Made by a program: the position numbers and the translations under genes. Positions 34,273 through 40,276 of a stretch of 54,234 nt of DNA are shown piece by piece (the stretch's first letter is position 1; each line of letters starts with the position of its first letter). The notes under the pieces were generated by a model. That model did not search any database. It was given only the letters and a program-made list of their open reading frames with translations, and was not told where the DNA came from. Source of the stretch: JAGZHZ01 sp965150505 (GTDB lineage: Bacteria > Bacillota > Clostridia > Lachnospirales > Lachnospiraceae); assembly GCA_965150505.1 (NCBI GenBank), contig CBCTVZ010000002.1:1-54234 (forward strand). The letters run 5' to 3'.

Positions 34273-34332
34273 ATGCCGCTGCATAATCGGATCTCACAGG
34301 AGAGAAGAGAGAATGCAGCGGCATTTTGTTTT
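34273..34332. terminator. GH18 gene terminator
   Basis: ATGCCGCTGCAT (34273-34284) pairs perfectly with ATGCAGCGGCAT (34313-34324) over a 28-base loop, with TTTGTTTT after it. It is also placed to end the convergent yitT-type gene. Confidence 0.85.
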
Positions 34333-34343
34333 ATAATCTTATT

Positions 34344-35189
34344 TCAATGATAGCCTCGGAATCCTTTTCCAATGATCTCGCTTGTATCGGAGATAAGAAT
34401 AAAGGCGGATGGGTCTTGAACGTGAATGAAAGAACGAAGCCGTACTGCCTGAGCGCGGCTCATAACAGTGTAAATAACGTATTTTTTGTCATGAGAAAAA
34501 GCGCCCATTCCTTCACAGACCGTTGCGCTTCGCCCTAAATCGAGCGTGATAAAATCGCAGATCGGTTCAGGGTCGCTGCATACGACAGTAAAGTATTTTT
34601 GCAGATTAATATTTTCAATGACACCATCAATCATAAAGGAGCGGACGAAAAGACCAAGTGTGGAGAGAAGTCCCGTCTTGACATCGAATACAAAGAACGT
34701 TGCAGCCACAATGATCAAATCCGTCAAAAGCAAGGCATTTCCGATGTTGATGCTCGTATATTTTTTTAAAATCATTGCTACGATATCTGTTCCGCCGCTG
34801 GAAGCGCCGATATTAAATAAAAGCGCAGAGCCGACAGCAGGAAGGAAAATACCGAAAGCCAGTTCAAGAATGACTTCATCTGTCAGAGGATGCGTCATAG
34901 GACAGACCTTTTCTAAAAAAGACAATCCAAATGACATGAGCAGACTGGTATAAACCGTCTTAATTCCAAAGCCTTTTCCAAGCAAAAGAAAACCGATAAT
35001 CAACAGAGCAATGTTGATGATGGTCGTAATGACACCTCTTGATACCGGAAGATATTCAGAGACGACGATGGCAATACCTGTCACACCTCCGAACGAAAAA
35101 TTGTTTGGAAATTTAAAGAAATAAATGCCGACAACCATGATTAAGATACCGACAGTTAAAAGAAAAAATTCTTTGACTTTACTAATCAT
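34344..35189 (-). CDS. YitT family membrane protein with DUF2179 domain
   Basis: A 281-residue protein with about five membrane helices (1-175), the conserved FPNNFSFGGVTGIAIV and GASSGGTDIVAMIL segments, and a C-terminal soluble DUF2179 domain (about 195-281; YFTVVCSDPEPICDFI, YTVMSRAQAVRLRSFIH). YitT proteins are a common family of unknown transport role. The promoter lies 54 bases upstream of the start on the minus strand. Confidence 0.9.
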   Translation of the reverse strand: MISKVKEFFLLTVGILIMVVGIYFFKFPNNFSFGGVTGIAIVVSEYLPVSRGVITTIINIALLIIGFLLLGKGFGIKTVYTSLLMSFGLSFLEKVCPMTHPLTDEVILELAFGIFLPAVGSALLFNIGASSGGTDIVAMILKKYTSINIGNALLLTDLIIVAATFFVFDVKTGLLSTLGLFVRSFMIDGVIENINLQKYFTVVCSDPEPICDFITLDLGRSATVCEGMGAFSHDKKYVIYTVMSRAQAVRLRSFIHVQDPSAFILISDTSEIIGKGFRGYH

Positions 35190-35242
35190 AAAATCCTCCC
35201 AATATGATGCAAGTTCTTAAAAAGTCTAAATATAGTGATCTA

Positions 35243-35271
35243 ATTATACCATTTTCCTGATAAATTCTCAA
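35243..35271 (-). promoter_or_regulatory. Promoter of the YitT-type gene
   Basis: Minus-strand TTGAGA (35271-35266) and TATAAT (35248-35243) are 17 bases apart, with extended -10 TGG. No clear housekeeping promoter points right toward the amidase fragment at 35411, which would fit a sporulation sigma factor, but I do not see a convincing one either. Confidence 0.75.
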
Positions 35272-35410
35272 GCATTTCATATGACTTTGCACAAAAGCTT
35301 TTTCTATAAAAAAGAAGAAATCAAAAAAAGATAGAAAGAAAAAATTATGTGATAAATCATAGGAAATAAGGATAAACTAGAAAAAAGAGAAGACAGAAAA
35401 AGGGATTAGG

Positions 35411-35581
35411 ATGAGAGAGAAAAAGAAATGGGAATTATGGATGGGAATTGTTTTTTTGATGGCAGTTGTCATGTTATCAACGATTGGAATGAAAAAAACG
35501 GTACAAAATGTTATGATGCAGCAGGAAGAAAAAAAGGTGATTGTGATTGACGCAGGGCATGGGGGAGGTCATTTGCGGTAA
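35411..35581 (+). pseudogene. cwlD: 5' part of a CwlD-type amidase gene, interrupted
   Basis: It encodes 56 residues: a membrane anchor (about 9-28) and the first strand of an N-acetylmuramoyl-L-alanine amidase, VIVIDAGHGG, then a frame change at the insert and a stop (GGHLR). CwlD is a sporulation amidase needed to make cortex muramic-lactam. The true gene continues at 38603. Bases 35411-35567 plus 38603-39150 are 705 bases and encode 234 residues, about the usual CwlD length. It begins right after AGGGATTAGG, a modest ribosome site. Confidence 0.88.
35558..35567 (+). repeat. Left direct repeat bounding the cwlD insert
   Basis: CATGGGGGAG, codons for His-Gly-Gly of the amidase active site, identical to 38593-38602. 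Bases flanking the two copies differ, so the repeat is exactly 10 bp. Confidence 0.9.
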
Positions 35582-35663
35582 AATAAAAAGTGAAAAATAT
35601 ATCGTAAATGTATAAAATTAATAAAAAAATAATGAAATATTAGATATAATACACAAAAAAGAT

Positions 35664-35692
35664 TTGACGAGCAGGATAGCTTGCTGTATACT
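35664..35692 (+). promoter_or_regulatory. Esterase promoter
   Basis: TTGACG (35664-35669) and TATACT (35687-35692) are 17 bases apart inside the insert. Transcription would start near 35699, giving a leader of about 258 bases. Confidence 0.75.
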
Positions 35693-35698
35693 TAAAAA

Positions 35699-35956
35699 GT
35701 ATAGATCAAAAGTAAAAGGCTATCTGAATCGTTTTACGCGATTAGACAGTTTGGTCTTTTGAGATGGTTGCAGGCTGAATGCAGGATATCTATTATTTCA
35801 GGCAAAGTACCACGCTCAACCTGTGGATTGGACGTGAGTGAATGCCTCTAATCTTTGGAGTAAATAGAATCACGTGAATGTTTGTTTTTGGTCGTTTTTG
35901 ATAAGAAGAAAAGATAAACTGCACAGTGTGAAATGTTTTGAAGGAGGAATTGTATT
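35699..35956 (+). other. Long esterase leader, possibly structured
   Basis: This gene-free stretch of about 258 bases between the promoter and the esterase start holds several possible stems, such as AATCG/CGATT (around 35729-35746) and AGGCA/TGCCT (around 35800-35848). I do not recognise a known riboswitch class. It ends with GAAGGAGGAATT before the ATG. Confidence 0.4.
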
Positions 35957-37462
35957 ATGAACAGAAAAAAAATAATCGCCTTTTTGACAGCAGGATGCCT
36001 CGCATTAGGAATGACATCCATGGTATCTTTTGCGACAGAAGCAGATGCAACAATGGCAGAAGCTTCAGAGGAAAATGAAATTGTTGCTGGAATATCCATT
36101 TTTGTACAGGGATATGAATGGGGACCTGGCGTTCCTAAAATTATTTTAGAATTACAGAAAGAAGCATCTGAAATTATTGCAGAAGATTGCAAAGTTGTGA
36201 CAGCAGGAACAGAGCGCACCGTCAAAGAAGTATATCTTTGTGATGAAAACGGAGAAAAGGTAGAAGGCGCTTCAAACTATGTTGCTGTTGAGATGGAGAC
36301 AACATCACAGGTATCTGGATCTCCATTTACATATGATATGTCTGTTATGATGAATAAATGGGCAGAGACATATGAAGTGTCTGTGGAGTGTGAAAACTTT
36401 ACAGCAGATGGAACATCCTATAAAATTGCGGCGAAACAGGATTGCATCGCAAATCGTATTTGCCCTGACACAGAAAGATTTTCCAATAGAGGTTCTTTCA
36501 CAGGAACTTATATGAATAACTTTACTGGACAGGAAGAAGAAGTGACGCTTCGCACAGCTGCATATGAGCCAGAAGACATTGCAGACGGAGAGAAAAATCC
36601 TCTTGTGATCTGGCTGCATGGACAAGGCGAAGGCGGAACAGATCCTGACATTGAAATTTTAGGAAACGAAGTATGCGCTCTTGCCAGAGAAGAAATTCAG
36701 TCTTATTTTACAGCTGGCGAGGAAGTAGGAAGCTACGTTCTGGCTGTTCAGTGTGAGACATACTGGATGGATGAAGGAGACGGAACAAACGGAAACGGAA
36801 GCGGTGTCTCAAGATATACAGAAATTTTGATGGATACGATCAAAGATTATGTAGAATCCAATCCAGACGTAGACCCAAATCGCATCTACTTGGGAGGATG
36901 CTCAAACGGCGGATATATGACCGTCAATATGCTGGTAAATTATCCGGATTATTTTGCGGCAGCTTATCCAATCTGCGAAGCTTACGCTTTTGATGAGTAT
37001 GCAAGAAATGAAGATGGAACTTATAAGAGAAACGAAGCGGCAGGAATGGGAACATCTGCATTTGAACTGACAGGAGAGAGATGGATGTCAGAAGAAAAAG
37101 TAGAAGCAATCAAAGATATTCCGACTTGGTTTGTATTATCCGTGGACGATCCAGTAGTAAATCCAAAAGCATTTGCACTTCCTACCTATCGTGCATTGGT
37201 ACAGGCAGGAGCAGAAAATAGCTGGCTGTCTCTGTATGAATCTGTAGTTGGAACAGATAGCCCTGATGCAACTTATATGGGACATTTCTCATGGGTTTAT
37301 GTTTTAAATAATCAGGTAACAGGCGTTCAGGATAAAGAAGCGATTGCTGCTTCCACAGATAATGAAACATTTGGAACAACTCCTACAAATGAGGGCGGCG
37401 GAACAATGACAGCTGGAGAATATACAAATCTCTTTGCATGGATGAACGCACAGTCAAAATAA
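35957..37462 (+). CDS. Secreted alpha/beta-hydrolase esterase (PHB depolymerase/feruloyl-esterase-like)
   Basis: A 501-residue exported protein. A signal peptide (about 1-27, ending SMVSFATEA) precedes an N-terminal beta-rich domain (about 45-200) and an esterase domain (about 210-500). The nucleophile elbow is GGCSNGGY with Ser316, the oxyanion strand is LVIWLHGQGEGG, and the probable acid is Asp397/398 with His443 (MGHFSW). Family members hydrolyse carbohydrate esters or polyesters outside the cell. AAGGAGG precedes the start. It is the cargo gene of the cwlD insert and is followed by its own terminator. Confidence 0.85.
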   Translation: MNRKKIIAFLTAGCLALGMTSMVSFATEADATMAEASEENEIVAGISIFVQGYEWGPGVPKIILELQKEASEIIAEDCKVVTAGTERTVKEVYLCDENGEKVEGASNYVAVEMETTSQVSGSPFTYDMSVMMNKWAETYEVSVECENFTADGTSYKIAAKQDCIANRICPDTERFSNRGSFTGTYMNNFTGQEEEVTLRTAAYEPEDIADGEKNPLVIWLHGQGEGGTDPDIEILGNEVCALAREEIQSYFTAGEEVGSYVLAVQCETYWMDEGDGTNGNGSGVSRYTEILMDTIKDYVESNPDVDPNRIYLGGCSNGGYMTVNMLVNYPDYFAAAYPICEAYAFDEYARNEDGTYKRNEAAGMGTSAFELTGERWMSEEKVEAIKDIPTWFVLSVDDPVVNPKAFALPTYRALVQAGAENSWLSLYESVVGTDSPDATYMGHFSWVYVLNNQVTGVQDKEAIAASTDNETFGTTPTNEGGGTMTAGEYTNLFAWMNAQSK

Positions 37463-37480
37463 TAAAAAAGAATCAGAAGA

Positions 37481-37507
37481 GGGCGGTTTGAAAACCGCCC
37501 TTTATCT
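37481..37507 (+). terminator. Esterase terminator
   Basis: GGGCGGTT (37481-37488) and AACCGCCC (37493-37500) form a perfect stem around TGAA, followed by TTTAT. Confidence 0.85.
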
Positions 37508-37528
37508 ATGCGACAGAAAGGATCTTGT

Positions 37529-37897
37529 CTATATTTCTTTGGAATTTATAGTATTCATCATTTTCTCAATCACAGACCATTCTTGATCGGACAATTTCGA
37601 GAGCGTGATAAGAAAACGTTTTTTAAAAGAATCGGGATTTTCACGAAGCAGGTGTCCGAACCATTTTGAAAGGGAAAGATCGGGATTTGTATTTACATAC
37701 ATATTGCCCTCTCCTGTACGCAGCCATATTTCATTGATATCAAATTCTCGACATAATGATTTTACGATTGCATCAATCGGAATACGCACACTTGTCTCAT
37801 AAGTTGCGATAGTATTTCTGGATACCCCAATTCTATTGGCAAATTCTTGCTGAGTTAAACCAGCATTTTTTCTGATAAGTTTTATACGATCTTTCAC
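37529..37897 (-). CDS. XRE-family helix-turn-helix repressor of the insert
   Basis: A 122-residue regulator. The HTH (about 4-58) has the phage-repressor pattern LIRKNAGLTQQEFANRIGVSRNTIATYETS. The C-terminal half (WLRTGEGNMY, LSKLSDQEWSVIEKMMNTI) is typical of repressors in prophages and integrative elements of Lachnospiraceae. It is divergent from the Spo0A-C-like gene, and both -35 boxes are within one palindrome, so it probably represses both promoters. Confidence 0.88.
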   Translation of the reverse strand: MKDRIKLIRKNAGLTQQEFANRIGVSRNTIATYETSVRIPIDAIVKSLCREFDINEIWLRTGEGNMYVNTNPDLSLSKWFGHLLRENPDSFKKRFLITLSKLSDQEWSVIEKMMNTINSKEI

Positions 37898-37970
37898 ATC
37901 TTTTACCTCTTTTTCGCAAATTCCTGATGTTGTCCTACAAAATGCAGCTTGCTGCAGTAACCTTTATAAT

Positions 37971-38033
37971 AAGGGAAAACAAGTGCGTTGTCAACAAAGA
38001 TATGTTGACAAATGTTGTGATAAAACATATAAT
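37971..38033. promoter_or_regulatory. Divergent promoters sharing one operator
   Basis: TTGTCAAC (37988-37995) and GTTGACAA (38004-38011) form a perfect inverted repeat. Each arm contains a consensus -35, TTGACA. Rightward: TTGACA (38005-38010), 17 bases, TATAAT (38028-38033). Leftward: TTGACA (37994-37989), 17 bases, TATTAT (37971-37966 region). Related half sites GTTGTC and GTTGTG lie on either side (about 37932 and 38014). Confidence 0.82.
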
Positions 38034-38087
38034 AGTCACAGCATAGATATATTGTGATGCGAGAAGAGGAAAGAGAGGATGTAAAGC

Positions 38088-38531
38088 ATGGAGACAAATA
38101 TAGTAGATATATTATTGAGTATAGGAGTTCCAGCAGGCACAAAAGGATTCACATATATCTGCGATGCGATGGAAATGTTTGATAAAGATCCATACTATGC
38201 AGGGGGAAAAATCGGTGTTTTATATCATGAAATCGCTAAAAAAAGAGACAGCACCTCTTCGAGGGTAGAACGTGCTATCCGCCATGCGTTTGTGACAGCG
38301 ATCAAAAAAGGGGAGGAAGATCAGCTGAAACGGTATCTGGATCTTTCTAATACCCAAAATTCTAATCTTTTAAGAACATTATATTTAAAGAGCCGAAATA
38401 ACCGGCTGATTTCTGAAAAAAATTCCACATACAATAAAGAAAAAAATGAATTGAAAAAACAAATATATATGGAACTGCTGGACTGGCTTTTGGAGAAGGT
38501 TGAGAAGGACGCAGATTTTCTTTTGCAGTAA
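38088..38531 (+). CDS. Stand-alone Spo0A DNA-binding-domain protein
   Basis: A 147-residue protein whose first about 75 residues match the C-terminal DNA-binding domain of Spo0A (PF08769): ILLSIGVPAGTKGFTYICDAMEMF then VLYHEIAKKRDSTSSRVERAIRHAF. There is no receiver domain, so it is not controlled by phosphorelay in the usual way. The C-terminal half is a basic helix. It is driven by a consensus promoter that shares an operator with the XRE gene. It ends 31 bases before the start of the 3' amidase ORF. A role in controlling the element or in copying Spo0A binding is an inference. Confidence 0.85.
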   Translation: METNIVDILLSIGVPAGTKGFTYICDAMEMFDKDPYYAGGKIGVLYHEIAKKRDSTSSRVERAIRHAFVTAIKKGEEDQLKRYLDLSNTQNSNLLRTLYLKSRNNRLISEKNSTYNKEKNELKKQIYMELLDWLLEKVEKDADFLLQ

Positions 38532-38562
38532 TGGATTTATGCACAGGATTTCTGTACGGTGA

Positions 38563-39150
38563 ATGGGAGTACACCGCATCGAACACCTACCCCATGGGGG
38601 AGACGATCCTGGAAAAATAGGAATCAATGGAGCAAAAGAAAAAGAGATCAATCTGGCAATCGCAAAGAAATTACAAAGTCTTCTGGAAGCGGAAGGGTTT
38701 GCGGTTGTGATGACGAGGGAGAGCGATGAGGGGCTGTATGAGGAAAGCAGTGAAAGTAAAAAACAGCAGGATATGAAAAAAAGATGTGAAAAGATCAATA
38801 AAGCCAATCCGCTGTGTACCGTCAGCATTCATCAAAATAGTTATCAGGATGGAATCGTTCAAGGACCGCAGGTATTTTATTATTCTCATTCTGATGAAGG
38901 ACAGAAGTTGGCTGCTGCAATTCAAAAATCTTTAAATGAAGGACTTAAGGTGGCAAGAGAAAGAGCGATCAAGGAAAATAATAGTTATTATATTTTGAGA
39001 AAAACAAAAAGCCCTATTGTGATTGCAGAGTGCGGTTTTTTGAGCAATCAAAGAGAGGCAGAGCTTCTGGTATCGGAAGAATATCAGACAAAGGTGGCAG
39101 AGGCATTAAAAAATGGGGTGATTTCTTATACAGAAGCTTTGCAAAAATAA
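38563..39150 (+). pseudogene. cwlD: 3' part of the CwlD-type amidase gene
   Basis: It encodes the rest of an Amidase_3 domain: HGGDDPGKIGINGAKEKEIN, the Zn-ligand segment VSIHQNSY and the catalytic Glu in VIAECGFLSN. The insert's last 30 bases supply an in-frame ATG (38563) so that this piece could be made as a 195-residue protein without the membrane anchor and first strand. The repeat keeps the Zn-ligand His (HLPHGGDD). There is only a weak ribosome site, so expression is doubtful. It becomes the 3' exon-like half of the whole gene after precise excision. Confidence 0.85.
38593..38602 (+). repeat. Right direct repeat bounding the cwlD insert
   Basis: CATGGGGGAG, identical to 35558-35567. 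Here it is part of the palindrome CCCCATGGGG (38590-38599). Confidence 0.9.
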
Positions 39151-39275
39151 GAGTTTGATGATTCAGCAATAGTACAAAAAAGACAAAGTGTGAAAGAGTA
39201 AGGATTCAGATAGACATAGAAGAGACCTTGTATTAAAATAAGCAAAGAAAATATAAAAAAGGTCAGAGGGAAGAT

Positions 39276-40082
39276 ATGCTGAAGAACAAAAGATTATTTT
39301 TATTTGATATTGATGGAACGATTGCTACAGGAAATCAACTGTATGATGGAACGAAAGAATTATTGCAGTTGATTGAACAAGTTGGGGGAAAAGCAATTTA
39401 TATTACGAATAATTCGACAAAAAGTACGACGGATTATGTAAAAAAATTTGAAGGGTGGAATCTGAGGACGGAAGAATGGCAGTTCGTGACATCTGGATTT
39501 ATGGCCGCACAATATTTGAAAGAAAATTTTTCAGGGAAAAAGATTTTTGTTATGGGGACATCATCTTTTATCGAAAATCTGAAAGAACAGGGAATTATCG
39601 TCACAGAATGCGTCGAAGAGGGGATCGAGTGTGTTCTGGTTGGGTATGACAGTGAGTTAAGATATGAAAAGTTAGAGCGTGTCTGTGAAATTTTATCAAA
39701 GGAAAAGATTCCATATCTGGCGACAAATCCAGATCTGTGCTGTCCAGCGCCGTTTGGATTTATCCCAGACTGTGGCTCTATCTGTCAGATGATTGAAAAT
39801 TCTACGGGGAAAAGACCAAAATATCTTGGCAAACCAGCAAGAGAGGTTGTAGATTACTGCAAAGAGATGACAAAGTTTTCAGAAGAAGAGACGATTGTGA
39901 TTGGAGACAGACTGTACACCGATATTGCGTGTGGAATAGCGGCAGGCGTTGAGACGTGCGTTGTCTATACAGGGGAAGCAACAAAAGAAGATGTAAAAAA
40001 TACAAAATTTATTCCAGATTATGAGTTTGATACGATAAAAGACTTTTTTGAACAGTTTAAAAAAGAGATAGAAGAGCGATAA
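39276..40082 (+). CDS. HAD-superfamily phosphatase, NagD/HAD-IIA type
   Basis: A 268-residue cytoplasmic phosphatase. The nucleophile motif is FLFDIDGTIATG (Asp11, Asp13), motif II has ITNNST, and the C-terminal part holds KPAREVVDYC and VIGDRLYTDIACGIAAGVETCVVYTGE. The C2-type cap lies between them (about 85-185). Substrates in the family include 4-nitrophenyl phosphate and sugar phosphates. AGAGGGAAG precedes the start. It is not obviously in an operon. Confidence 0.9.
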   Translation: MLKNKRLFLFDIDGTIATGNQLYDGTKELLQLIEQVGGKAIYITNNSTKSTTDYVKKFEGWNLRTEEWQFVTSGFMAAQYLKENFSGKKIFVMGTSSFIENLKEQGIIVTECVEEGIECVLVGYDSELRYEKLERVCEILSKEKIPYLATNPDLCCPAPFGFIPDCGSICQMIENSTGKRPKYLGKPAREVVDYCKEMTKFSEEETIVIGDRLYTDIACGIAAGVETCVVYTGEATKEDVKNTKFIPDYEFDTIKDFFEQFKKEIEER

Positions 40083-40214
40083 AAAAGTATAAAAAATGGA
40101 GAAAAAGTATAACTCTTCTCTGGAATGTGTAAAAAATCAGGAGAATCCGATAAAAGACGAAAAAAGTGTAAAATATCATGAAACAGTACAATTTTTTTCC
40201 TATCAGAAAGACGA

Positions 40215-40220
40215 TATAAT
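40215..40220 (+). promoter_or_regulatory. -10 box of the GH3 gene
   Basis: Consensus TATAAT lies 57 bases before the GH3 start. A T-rich tract (40192-40198) stands where the -35 should be, so activation may be needed. Confidence 0.4.
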
Positions 40221-40276
40221 AATCCCATCAAGAGAACGATCAGGTAAAGAGAGCTTGAAAGAAAAGGAGAAAAAAG

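Larger units (their letters stand above)
35568..38602. mobile_element. 3,035-bp intervening element in cwlD
   Basis: The segment between the two CATGGGGGAG copies, counting one copy, is 3,035 bp. It holds a secreted esterase with own promoter and terminator, an XRE repressor and a Spo0A-C-like regulator with divergent promoters. Its loss would restore DAGHGGDDPGKIG in frame. I found no transposase, serine or tyrosine recombinase in any frame, and no convincing terminal inverted repeats (only TGCGGT near each end). It may be a small site-specific element mobilised in trans, or the remnant of a larger one. Confidence 0.75.

Noticed and set aside
35568..38602. Group II or group I intron as the nature of the cwlD insert
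   Set aside because: The left end lacks GTGYG and the right end lacks a domain V/VI-like hairpin followed by AY. There is no maturase or homing endonuclease, and the insert encodes independent genes on both strands with their own promoters. An IStron was considered, but no TnpA/TnpB is present.
35568..38602. Insertion-sequence origin of the insert
   Set aside because: A 10-bp duplication would fit some IS elements, but no transposase frame or clear terminal inverted repeat was found.
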